DNA of 31,076 nt from UMGS172 sp045648145 (lineage in GTDB: Bacteria; Bacillota; Clostridia; Oscillospirales; Acutalibacteraceae). Of this stretch, positions 23,253 to 31,076 are shown piece after piece; position 1 is the stretch's first letter, and each line of letters opens with the position of its first letter. A program made the translations under genes and the position numbers. The notes under the pieces were generated by a model. It searched no databases. It worked only from the letters and a program-made list of their open reading frames with translations, and was not told where the DNA came from. The stretch lies in NCBI GenBank assembly GCA_045648145.1, contig JAZRNK010000129.1, forward strand, positions 1-31,076, given 5' to 3'.

Positions 23253-24215
23253 CTACCTCCCTGAATCCCAACGCTTAAGGCAGAACTTCGAATACAACAG
23301 CATTATAAGTGCAATGAGCGCACCTACAATTATGAAGTATATCCAAAGCATAGCTGAGGCTTTACCATAGTTGATAGTTGCCTTCATAAAGGTATAAGCC
23401 AATGCCATTACGTCGTTAGTTTTACTCGTTATCAACTCAACAAGTGTGAATATGATAACAAGAATTGTTGTTCTTGCGAGCATGGGGAGAGTGATAAACC
23501 AGAACTCCTCCCATTTAGTAGCACCCTCAACCTTAGAAACCTCATAAAGTGAATCGGGAATCGACTGCATACCTGCAATAAACAGAACTATCTGAATACC
23601 ACAGTTCCAAACAAGATTGAAGATGTTGTTGAAAACGACGTTGAAATAAGTGCCTATTTCGGTAGGCAACGAAAGCCACGCCAAAATTTCTTCAACCGAA
23701 ATCATATTGGAAGCAAACGAAGACGAAACACCCGAAGATGAAAGTTCACTTCCGGTTGATGCAAACAAGTGCTCTATAACAACACCTGATGCAATAATAA
23801 CCGGCAAGAAATAAAGTGCTCTGAAGAAAAGCCTTCCCTTGAAATTCTGATTAAGCAAAAGAGCAAGAATAAGACTCAAAATAACAATTACCGGCAAAGA
23901 ATACGCCAATGATATAAGGCTCTGCGTCAGCAAGTCTGTAAACTCTGCGTGTTCATTTATAGCATATTTAAAGTTATCTAAACCAATATAGTCATAAATA
24001 AAGGTACCGGCAGAGTAGTTAAGCTCACAGAAAGAGTAGTAGAAGGACTGGAAAAGCGGAACTATAAAGAAAATTATAAGACCGATTTCCCAATGCAATA
24101 CGAACAGACGTCCGTATGTACTTTTAAGAGATTCTATACCTTTATGCTTCTTCTTACGCTTTATGCGTTTAGCGGGCGCTTCTGTATTTGTGCTTTTAAT
24201 TTCATCTGCTGTCAT
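23253..24215 (-). CDS. Sugar ABC transporter permease (UgpA/LplB-type)
   Basis: Inner-membrane subunit, 320 residues, of the MalF/UgpA/LplB type. The N-terminus is charged (KRIKRKKKHKG) and followed by six hydrophobic segments, from HWEIGLIIFFIVPLFQSFYY near residue 41. The cytoplasmic coupling loop is EVSKVEGATKWEEFWFITLP near residue 225, with Val in place of the first Ala of EAA. The extracellular loop after the second or third helix is longer than usual and Ser-rich (TGSELSSSGVSSSFAS near 155). AAAGGGGGCG precedes the ATG. It lies 5 bp after the DUF5696-like gene and is followed closely by its MalG-type partner. Confidence 0.92.
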   Translation of the reverse strand: MTADEIKSTNTEAPAKRIKRKKKHKGIESLKSTYGRLFVLHWEIGLIIFFIVPLFQSFYYSFCELNYSAGTFIYDYIGLDNFKYAINEHAEFTDLLTQSLISLAYSLPVIVILSLILALLLNQNFKGRLFFRALYFLPVIIASGVVIEHLFASTGSELSSSGVSSSFASNMISVEEILAWLSLPTEIGTYFNVVFNNIFNLVWNCGIQIVLFIAGMQSIPDSLYEVSKVEGATKWEEFWFITLPMLARTTILVIIFTLVELITSKTNDVMALAYTFMKATINYGKASAMLWIYFIIVGALIALIMLLYSKFCLKRWDSGR

Positions 24216-24220
24216 CTACA

Positions 24221-26506
24221 TTACGCCCCCTTTACCGTGATATAACTTCTGGCAGCCACAACCCCGTCATTTGACTGATACTCGGTATCGCCGTAGTTGA
24301 CGTATACCGAAACACCGTTACTGAAGGTTGTTTTTCTAACCTTTTCGGTCAAAATCTCGTGATTAACTATGTTTGCATTCTTAACCGACTCAAAATAGTC
24401 TTTATACTCTGCAACCGTTTCAATAATATCGGTCTTAACACCACGCTCTATAATTTCATCCCAATAGAGTGAACCATAGAACACGTTCTGAGCCGAATTG
24501 ATAAGTCTGGTATCATAATCGGCAACCAATGTATATGTAAGACCGCTACCTGTTTCAACCGCCTCTAAAAGTGTGGTTTCCTTATTAGTAGCAAGGTTGA
24601 GTGAAGTGGTAGACATAGAAACTTCGCCCTTGAAAACTATCTGATAGAACGGAACGTCTACCGTAAAGACTCTATACTTTGAAGAACCATACGGAACGTC
24701 GTAAACATGGTCGCAAAGCTCAGCTGCAAAGCCGTTTGCGTCACTGCCTGCAATCTTATAGCCATCATTTTTAAAGGAGTTGATTATTGCTGAGAACTGC
24801 TTATCGGAATTCGATGCTGAATAATACTCTCTATCAGAATAGTCCGAATAAACCATACTGGTCAAGGTATCAAGGCTAAGACCCTTAAGCTTCCAATCTT
24901 TAGCAGCCTCTTTTATACTTTCTGCAACCACCGGAAGCTTAGTTCTTGAAACAAGATAGAAGTTTCTGAGTGATGTGCTGCTTATACGGAAGTTAACATC
25001 ATAATAGCTCTTGATTGTATAGCTTCCGTTTGCGGCATCGGCTCGTCCAAAGGAGGTGCTGACACCGCCACCCGAACTGCTGAACCTGACCATGTCAAAG
25101 TTCATAAACAGGTTAACGTTATTGTCTTGACAGTACTTATTAAGTGCTATCAAGTCATCGTCGTCACCAAATTTACCGCCTATTTCATAGCCGCCGGCAA
25201 CCGTTCCAATATCGTTACCGTTTGAGCCAAAGCCTATAAGGTTAGCATTAATTCCGCCAACACCGGCTTTTTCGTTAAGTTCTTTTATGATTTCTTCAGC
25301 CTGCTTAACGGTTGTTGTAACCAACATATCACCGCTTGGAATACCGAAGATGAACTTTTTGGTTTCGATACCACCGACAAGCTTTAAGTTAAGAAGCTTA
25401 TCGTCAGAGGTCTTCTTGGCAAACTGTTCTTCCTTCTCAAGATGCTCACGGTATTTCTGTGCCATACCGACATACGATGCATCCTCATCATAAAGCGGAT
25501 AGAAGCCAACCGTCATCTTGCTATCGGCAAAACCATCCGCATAAAGCTTAGTTTTAACAACCGACGAAGTGAACAACGTCTGTACTGCTTCCTGATAACC
25601 TCTTACTCTAAATTCTGAGGTTACATATGAATACTTAGTTAATGCCTGACCTGTCATAGTATTAATGTAGGCATACTCTGCACCATCTTCGATGATTGCG
25701 CAAACGGCACGGTCACCGTTAACAGCACCATAGACAGGAAGTCTTACCGACTCTTTAGTTGTAACCTGCTCGTCGGTCTCAATGTTTTCATCGCCACCGT
25801 AAACAGGCTCTGATGTGGTTGTACCAATACCTGTTGTATAGGTGGGATAAAGCAATGTGCCCGAACCAGAAGGAACAAACATATAATGGCCTTCTTTATC
25901 TGCATTTTCATTAGCTATAGAGCAGAAGAAGGGTGCGATTACAATACTTGAAATACAGTACTGTTCGTTTTCCTCAATTCTTTCGGGGTCGATTGAGATT
26001 TTAATACCGTCGTCAACGAGTACGAAGGTAATCGGAATGGTAAACTCATACTTTTTGAAGTAACAAACCATTTCAAGTCCGTTATCTATCTTCTTAAGTG
26101 TGAAATTACCGCCGTTAATAGACTGTGCCGACGCATTGGTTTCGTTAGCAACCGAGTTAGCGGTAGCATAGTAATTAACGGTTATAGGTGATTCAAGTCT
26201 GGGGTGGTTATTTGCCTCAAAGCCTTCCTCATCATAGGTTGAGTTGATAGACTCATAAGGTACATAGCTCCACTCGCAGTCCTTAATCTTATCGTATAAG
26301 ATAACTCTCGACGATTCTGCATTCCAAATAAGACTGAAGTTGTCATTCTCTGCAACACAGGTGGTTTTCAACTTGTCAAATTTTTCGGGCATATTGAATC
26401 TGAGCAATGCTGCCGTTTTTACGGCACATCCTGTTCCGAAAAGGAAGAGAACACAGCAAAGCAACAAGCACAATGCCGAAAGAACAACACGTTTGATGTT
26501 TTTCAT
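24221..26506 (-). CDS. DUF5696-like exported protein, possible glycosidase-fold
   Basis: Exported protein of 761 residues. A hydrophobic N-terminus ends in LFGTGC with Cys27, a near but not perfect lipobox, so a membrane lipoprotein is likely. Its overall form matches the proteins called DUF5696, which I recall next to Yip1 proteins and sugar transporters in Firmicutes; this assignment is from memory. Residues about 45-360 look like beta-sandwich. Residues about 370-640 look like an alpha/beta barrel (for example VNLFMNFDMVRF near 464 and LKGLSLDTLTSMVYSDY at 540-556, where Asp546 ends a predicted strand). The C-terminus has beta strands with VYVNYGD at 734-740, as in accessory domains of glycosidases. 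No known catalytic motif is certain. AGGAGG precedes the ATG. Confidence 0.75.
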   Translation of the reverse strand: MKNIKRVVLSALCLLLCCVLFLFGTGCAVKTAALLRFNMPEKFDKLKTTCVAENDNFSLIWNAESSRVILYDKIKDCEWSYVPYESINSTYDEEGFEANNHPRLESPITVNYYATANSVANETNASAQSINGGNFTLKKIDNGLEMVCYFKKYEFTIPITFVLVDDGIKISIDPERIEENEQYCISSIVIAPFFCSIANENADKEGHYMFVPSGSGTLLYPTYTTGIGTTTSEPVYGGDENIETDEQVTTKESVRLPVYGAVNGDRAVCAIIEDGAEYAYINTMTGQALTKYSYVTSEFRVRGYQEAVQTLFTSSVVKTKLYADGFADSKMTVGFYPLYDEDASYVGMAQKYREHLEKEEQFAKKTSDDKLLNLKLVGGIETKKFIFGIPSGDMLVTTTVKQAEEIIKELNEKAGVGGINANLIGFGSNGNDIGTVAGGYEIGGKFGDDDDLIALNKYCQDNNVNLFMNFDMVRFSSSGGGVSTSFGRADAANGSYTIKSYYDVNFRISSTSLRNFYLVSRTKLPVVAESIKEAAKDWKLKGLSLDTLTSMVYSDYSDREYYSASNSDKQFSAIINSFKNDGYKIAGSDANGFAAELCDHVYDVPYGSSKYRVFTVDVPFYQIVFKGEVSMSTTSLNLATNKETTLLEAVETGSGLTYTLVADYDTRLINSAQNVFYGSLYWDEIIERGVKTDIIETVAEYKDYFESVKNANIVNHEILTEKVRKTTFSNGVSVYVNYGDTEYQSNDGVVAARSYITVKGA

Positions 26507-26518
26507 ATGTCTCCTCCT

Positions 26519-28714
26519 TTAAAATAGTTTCAAAATTTCGGTGTAGACCGTTACGATAAAGCCCCAAGTCTGCTGCAAGAGGACGCCTACCATAATAAGC
26601 AGGAATACAACTATTGCACAGCCCAAAAGTGTTAAAAGTGTAGTCCAAAGGAACTTAAAGAAGCTGTAATCGTGTACAACGATTGAACCTACTGCAAGCA
26701 ACAGAATGGTATAAAGCGTACATATAACCATAAGTACGTTTAAGAATGCCGCCTCATCAGGAACAAGAACGTTGGAAACAACGACATAGACAAGGCTGCC
26801 TATGAGCGACGGAATAAGGCTATAGCTTATTACCGTGAAGATTTCCTTCATTTTACCCTTGCCGCCCAAAAGCGTACATACTGCCCAGTTAGTAACCGTC
26901 CACAGTATGACAAGACCGGCAGTCTTGGCAAGAATGAGCAATGCATTGTAGCTTGACGGGTCAAAGTATACAAACGCAAAGCCGCCCATTGTTGTTGTCA
27001 ATACATCAAATACGTAATACAAAGCGATAATTACCAAGCATATCGGAATTGATGCAAGATTCTTTTCTTTTATCTCGCGGAAATTATCAAACGGATGTAA
27101 TATAACCGTTGTTGCAAGGTGAACCTTTTCGTTCTTTACAACACGGATCTTGTGTTTAGTTGAATAAACCAACAAGAAAATTACACCTGCTATAAGAACA
27201 ACCGCAATAATCATTATCCACGTAAAGTTATCACGAATAAACTCGGTTCTGATAGTGTCAAAAGCAAGGCTGTAGGTATCACGGTCATAACCCTCTTTGG
27301 CGAGAGAAAGTGCCTTGTTGGCATATTCGGAAGCCAAAGCCTCGTCGGTTGCATTCTGGCTCATTACAAAATAGCCTTTTGCAAGACCTGCGTAAGCGAG
27401 CTGACAGTTACGGTCCTGTTCGAGAACCTCTGTCCACTCAGCCATTGCCTCTTCATAGTCACCTACAACAGTTTTTGCCTGTGCAGACTTGACCAGCTTA
27501 CCATACTCGGTAATGTCAAACACGGTCAAGGTATTCTGACCTTTATCGGTAACTATTATAGAATCAGTAAACTCGTTATAGGTGATACCGCTCGGAGTAA
27601 AGAAGGTACCGTCCTGCTCACCTGTCTTAATACCGCCGCCAAAGGCTGAAATCATGGTACATTCATCATCATAGATGAGAATACGTCCATAGGTGGCGTC
27701 CAAAGCGTAGATGAAACCGTTGTTATCAACCGTAACACCCATAATATCCTGAACACGACCGCCTTTTGACTCGCTCAGCTTGGTACTGCCATAGCCCTCG
27801 TCTGCAAAGTTAATATTTTCAGATTTAAGGATATTGCTACCGCCCGGATTAAGTCTTTTTATCTGAGCTGTCTGAGTTCTCGTTTTCATACCACCAGTTG
27901 TGGTGTATACAAAGCCCTCATCATCTATCCAAAGATCTGTAAAGGTGTAAGGCAGAGATTTTACCATTGAGCCTCGCTTGGCATTGTTGGTGAAAAGTCT
28001 GTTCCAAAGAGTTTTAAGAGCCTGTGTAATGGTTGCCGGAACATCGTTTGAACCATAGAAACCGAGGAACTCATCTTCGGGTGAATAAAGAATTGCACCG
28101 TAATACGAACCGTCACTAAGAATGTAAACGTATCCCTCGTGGTCAACCGCAACCTTAATAGGCTGATACAGGAAGTCTGACGGAATCAACGGAGAATCAG
28201 GCAAAGAATAAATCTTTAAAAGGTTACCCTCATCATCGCACTTGACTACTCGTCCGCTCCACTGTGAAGGAAGGTAAATATAACCGTCATTATCGACGAA
28301 AACACCTTTTGTATAAGTCAAATCTAACTTATTGCCTTCTTCATCAACAACGGATGTGATTTCCTTGATAACGTTGTAGTTTTCGTCAAGAATTATAAGT
28401 CTTGATGCATTATCGACAACATAAATTCTGCCATCAGGACCTACATGAACGTCATTAATAGCAGTAGTGCTTGAATCGATACAACCCAAGTCATTGTATG
28501 TAAGTACTTTGGATACTTCATACATCGGTTTGCTGTAAACTGCTTTACTACGACCACTGCTATTGAATTCATACCAATAGGTATAGCTTTCATAGCCTAT
28601 TTCGTCGGTTTTCTCGGAAACGGCTGAAAATACAGCTGTCGGAATTATCATTAAAGCAACAAGCAAACAAACTGAAACTTTTATAAGAAGATTTCGAATT
28701 TTAGTTCTTTTCAT
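26519..28714 (-). CDS. NHL propeller-TPR-Yip1 membrane protein
   Basis: A 731-residue protein with an unusual domain order. A signal peptide or membrane segment covers about 8-31. An NHL-type beta-propeller covers about 85-400, with repeated strands such as VGPDGRIYVVD, VDNDGYIYLP, VDHEGYVYILS, IDDEGFVYTT, VDNNGFIYALD and YNEFTDSIIVTD. A TPR-like helical pair covers about 405-475 (GDYEEAMAEWTEVLEQDRNCQLAYAGLAKGYF). A transmembrane helix lies at 497-517, and a C-terminal part of about five helices (535-731) resembles the Yip1 domain, with HPFDNFREIKE at its start. The propeller is expected outside and the Yip1 part in the membrane. Its function is unknown. It lies in the middle of a sugar-import operon with 12-14 bp gaps on either side. 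Confidence 0.78.
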   Translation of the reverse strand: MKRTKIRNLLIKVSVCLLVALMIIPTAVFSAVSEKTDEIGYESYTYWYEFNSSGRSKAVYSKPMYEVSKVLTYNDLGCIDSSTTAINDVHVGPDGRIYVVDNASRLIILDENYNVIKEITSVVDEEGNKLDLTYTKGVFVDNDGYIYLPSQWSGRVVKCDDEGNLLKIYSLPDSPLIPSDFLYQPIKVAVDHEGYVYILSDGSYYGAILYSPEDEFLGFYGSNDVPATITQALKTLWNRLFTNNAKRGSMVKSLPYTFTDLWIDDEGFVYTTTGGMKTRTQTAQIKRLNPGGSNILKSENINFADEGYGSTKLSESKGGRVQDIMGVTVDNNGFIYALDATYGRILIYDDECTMISAFGGGIKTGEQDGTFFTPSGITYNEFTDSIIVTDKGQNTLTVFDITEYGKLVKSAQAKTVVGDYEEAMAEWTEVLEQDRNCQLAYAGLAKGYFVMSQNATDEALASEYANKALSLAKEGYDRDTYSLAFDTIRTEFIRDNFTWIMIIAVVLIAGVIFLLVYSTKHKIRVVKNEKVHLATTVILHPFDNFREIKEKNLASIPICLVIIALYYVFDVLTTTMGGFAFVYFDPSSYNALLILAKTAGLVILWTVTNWAVCTLLGGKGKMKEIFTVISYSLIPSLIGSLVYVVVSNVLVPDEAAFLNVLMVICTLYTILLLAVGSIVVHDYSFFKFLWTTLLTLLGCAIVVFLLIMVGVLLQQTWGFIVTVYTEILKLF

Positions 28715-28728
28715 TATCCGTAACCCCC

Positions 28729-29688
28729 TTATTCCTTAATACCGGCGCTACTCATTGCTTCCATAACGTTACTCTGAGAAATCATGTAAACAGTGATAGG
28801 CGGTATCATAAGTATACAGGTAACAGCCATGGCACTACCAGAACGAGCAATACCACCGTTTGTTATCTGCGACATAATTGTAGGCAAAGTTTTCAAGGTT
28901 TCGCTGAAAATCGTTCCGCCGGGAACACTTGCCCAAACATCACGGAAGGTGAACAAAGTAAGTGTTAACCACATCGGCTTAACTATCGGCATAACTATTC
29001 GCCAGAAAATTCTTAAATATCCGGCACCATCAATCTTCGCCGCTTCAAGCAATGCATTGGGCAACGAGCCCTCCATATACTGCTTCATAAGGAAAACACC
29101 CATTGTCGAAGCAAAGTGAGGCAAAATGTAAGCCCAATAAGTATCTATAATGTTCATCCAAGTAAAGATGAGATACTGCGGAATAGCCAAGGTATAGCCA
29201 TTGAAAAGCAAAGAGAACTGAATGATATAGAAAATTACGTTCCTATATTTAATGTTGGATTTACACAACACAAACGCTGCCATAGAAGCAACTATAACGT
29301 AAAGGAAGGTTGTTCCCAATGTAACAAAAAGGCTGTTGAAAATGTATCTTGAAAGCGGAACTCTCAAATTAGAAAGAAGCTCCGGCAAAGCTGCGTAGTT
29401 CGCAATTGTAGGACGACGCACGAAGAATGTCGGCGGGAAAATCATAATTTCGTCCAAGGGCTTAAGCGAAGTACAAATTGAATAAATAAGCGGCAGGATT
29501 GAGAAACAACCGGCTGCTATAATGAAGAAGAAGTAAAAGAAGTTACCTACTTTAGAACGTGTATAACGCTTGGCTTCAGACTTAGACGAACGCAATCTTT
29601 TAGGTGCCTTCGTATCGTTAACTGAATCGCGAAGTGCTTTAGCACCGCTGGGTAATATCAGTTCTTCCTGTTTCTTTCTGAATAACAA
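28729..29688 (-). CDS. Carbohydrate ABC transporter permease (MalG/AraQ-type)
   Basis: Inner-membrane subunit of the first importer, 319 residues. A basic N-terminus (about 1-46) precedes six hydrophobic segments, from FFYFFFIIAAGCFSILPLIY near residue 50. The coupling loop reads EAAKIDGAGYLRIFWRIVMP near residue 216, and the protein ends MEAMSSAGIKE as in MalG-type partners. The start codon is TTG, six bases after GGAGGTG; no ATG is available nearby. It starts 13 bp after the upstream permease gene. It pairs with that permease and probably with the binding protein cut by the window edge. Confidence 0.91.
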   Translation of the reverse strand: MLFRKKQEELILPSGAKALRDSVNDTKAPKRLRSSKSEAKRYTRSKVGNFFYFFFIIAAGCFSILPLIYSICTSLKPLDEIMIFPPTFFVRRPTIANYAALPELLSNLRVPLSRYIFNSLFVTLGTTFLYVIVASMAAFVLCKSNIKYRNVIFYIIQFSLLFNGYTLAIPQYLIFTWMNIIDTYWAYILPHFASTMGVFLMKQYMEGSLPNALLEAAKIDGAGYLRIFWRIVMPIVKPMWLTLTLFTFRDVWASVPGGTIFSETLKTLPTIMSQITNGGIARSGSAMAVTCILMIPPITVYMISQSNVMEAMSSAGIKE

Positions 29689-29701
29689 CTATCCCACCTC
29701 C

Positions 29702-30619
29702 TTACTTTCCTGTCATGTTAAGAACTTTTCCTATAATCAACCTAAATAACGCCATAAGCAAGAACAGTACAACCGCGACAGCTGAAGCATAACCCAACTC
29801 GTAACGGACTGAACCCAAGTCCTGCATATGCGATACTATCGTATCCGCCGCGTATTCGACGCTTGGGAAACCGGCAAGCATTATCGCTATACCACTGATA
29901 GAGAAGGCTGACGAAATCTGCATAACTGCACTAAACAAAAGCATATGCTTCATGGTAGGCAAGGTGATATACCAAAGCTCCTGCCATCTGCTTCTGATAC
30001 CGTCGATTGAACCGGCTTCATAAAGCTCCTGATTTATGTTCTGCAGACCGGAAATGTTAGTAAGGAACGAAACACCCATACTTGACCACAGCTGAACAGC
30101 AATAACTATGGGTTTAATGTATTCTGCTGTGCTAAGCCAAGTAACAGGCTCGGTAATCAAACCTAGGGACAACAAAGCACTGTTTATGTAACCGTAGCTA
30201 TCACTACTGAACGCAACCTGCCAGATGAAGTAGGCATTACCTACAAGAGCGGGAGCGTAGAACATAAACGAAAGCAATGTACGCACCATAGGTGAAAACT
30301 CATTAATAAACCATGCAAGAACAAACGCCATAAAGAAACCTACAGGTCCGCAAATAATTGCGAAAAGCATTGTGTTCTTAAAGGTTATCATGAAAACTTC
30401 ATCATCCAAGAACATTCTGATATAGTTGCCCAAACCATTAAAGGTAGGAGCGTTTATCATGTCATAGTTTGTGAAGCTTAAAACGATTGATGATAAAATC
30501 GGCAAAACAAGGAATATAAAGAAGAAAATAAAGAAAGGTGCAAGCATTAAGTACGACGGCATAGCTTCAGCCAATTTTGCTTTACGCTTTATTTTCTTGT
30601 AATCAATTTGTTTTTCCAT
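29702..30619 (-). CDS. Sugar ABC transporter permease (MalF/UgpA-type)
   Basis: Inner-membrane subunit, 305 residues. A short basic N-terminus (KKIKRKAKLAEAMPSYLML) leads into six membrane segments. The coupling loop is EAGSIDGIRSRWQELWYITLP near residue 200, and a final helix is followed by GKVLNMTGK. A GGAGGG site precedes the ATG. It lies 22 bp after the binding-protein gene, in the classic order binding protein, MalF-type, MalG-type. No ATPase gene follows, so a shared MsmX/MsmK-type ATPase from elsewhere is likely (inference). Confidence 0.92.
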   Translation of the reverse strand: MEKQIDYKKIKRKAKLAEAMPSYLMLAPFFIFFFIFLVLPILSSIVLSFTNYDMINAPTFNGLGNYIRMFLDDEVFMITFKNTMLFAIICGPVGFFMAFVLAWFINEFSPMVRTLLSFMFYAPALVGNAYFIWQVAFSSDSYGYINSALLSLGLITEPVTWLSTAEYIKPIVIAVQLWSSMGVSFLTNISGLQNINQELYEAGSIDGIRSRWQELWYITLPTMKHMLLFSAVMQISSAFSISGIAIMLAGFPSVEYAADTIVSHMQDLGSVRYELGYASAVAVVLFLLMALFRLIIGKVLNMTGK

Positions 30620-30641
30620 TTAATAACGCACCCTCCTTTAC

Positions 30642-31076
30642 TTATTTACTATACTCGGCAATTTTACGTTTAATTTCGTTATCCGCAACCTTGCCCCACT
30701 CAAGCATAGCATCCTTTTCGTTGTCTTTTCCATTAAGAACTGACCAATAAGCCTGGTCAACAGCACGGGATACATAGTAGCCGCCCGGAACCTCGGGAAG
30801 TTCCTCTACCTGTGACCATTGATACAAAAGCTTTTCAAGGTCATTAGCGTTCCAGGAGTAAGATGTAAATGCCTCAACGTTAGCTGTAGCAGTACGTGAA
30901 ACGGCACCCAAGATAGACTCAACATTGTTGTTATAACGAAGCTGTGTCTGTGCACTTGTCCACCAACAGAGGAACTGCCATGCTTCCTCTTTGTTTTCTG
31001 AAGGAGCAACAACAGAACAACCTGTACCTGAACCGGCAATACTACGGTTTATAGTACCGTCTTCCTGCATAATACC
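30642..31076 (-). CDS. Extracellular solute-binding protein family 1 (C-terminal part, cut by window)
   Basis: The reading frame is open to the right window edge, so only the last 144 residues are seen. The part includes SIAGSGTGCSVVAPSENKEEAWQFLCWWTSAQTQ, which is the usual C-terminal lobe of MalE-like sugar-binding proteins (an opportunistic-helix segment with Ala-Trp-x-Phe-Leu), then GGYYVSRAVDQAYWSV and the final helix ENEIKRK-like. It is the binding protein of the importer whose permeases follow 22 bp downstream. It may be the first gene of the long operon, but its start and promoter lie outside. The sugar is unknown. Confidence 0.85.
   Translation of the reverse strand, partial: GIMQEDGTINRSIAGSGTGCSVVAPSENKEEAWQFLCWWTSAQTQLRYNNNVESILGAVSRTATANVEAFTSYSWNANDLEKLLYQWSQVEELPEVPGGYYVSRAVDQAYWSVLNGKDNEKDAMLEWGKVADNEIKRKIAEYSK

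Noticed and set aside
1..31076. CRISPR arrays, tRNA or rRNA genes, insertion sequences, attachment sites
   Set aside because: No regularly spaced repeats, cloverleaf-like sequences, transposase or integrase genes were seen on reading both strands.

Overview
The window looks like chromosome of a low-to-moderate GC Gram-positive anaerobe, most likely a gut-type member of the Clostridia (inference). The grounds are a T-box leader in front of pheST, strong AGGAGG-type ribosome binding sites, lipoprotein-type substrate-binding proteins, ThyX-based thymidylate synthesis and class II aldolase. I see no rRNA, tRNA, CRISPR array, insertion sequence or phage gene.

Layout. (1) 1-1830: class II fructose-bisphosphate aldolase with its terminator, then a divergent pair, a SLOG/DUF1273-type gene (minus) and a small XRE regulator (plus), sharing a striking inverted-repeat operator. 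(2) 1871-4190: a polar amino-acid ABC importer operon (minus; binding protein, permease, ATPase) with a clear promoter. (3) 4473-8330: promoter, phenylalanine-type T-box, pheS, pheT and terminator. (4) 8331-15203: a seven-gene minus-strand operon (thyX, thymidylate kinase, DJ-1/PfpI protein, 5-formyl-THF cyclo-ligase, mltG, U32 peptidase-family protein, class B PBP) read from a good promoter at 15175-15203. It joins folate/dTMP metabolism, tRNA modification and cell-wall synthesis. (5) 15344-16511: a long-form PRPP synthetase. (6) 16533 to the right end: a large minus-strand carbohydrate-uptake region.

The carbohydrate region is the most distinctive part. In transcription order it holds the C-terminal part of a family 1 solute-binding protein (cut by the window edge), two permeases, an NHL-propeller/TPR/Yip1 membrane protein, a DUF5696-like exported protein, two more permeases and a terminator. 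A separately promoted second solute-binding lipoprotein follows, and then a 1250-residue surface protein built from alternating carbohydrate-binding-like and InlB-type modules. There are thus two complete sets of sugar importer membrane parts and binding proteins, but no ATPase, no recognised glycoside hydrolase and no regulator in view. My working model (inference) is a glycan capture and import locus. The surface protein and the DUF5696 protein would bind or trim a glycan outside the membrane, the two importers would take up products using an ATPase encoded elsewhere, and the NHL-Yip1 protein would be an uncharacterised membrane partner.

Protein family names rest on motifs read by eye; no database search was run.
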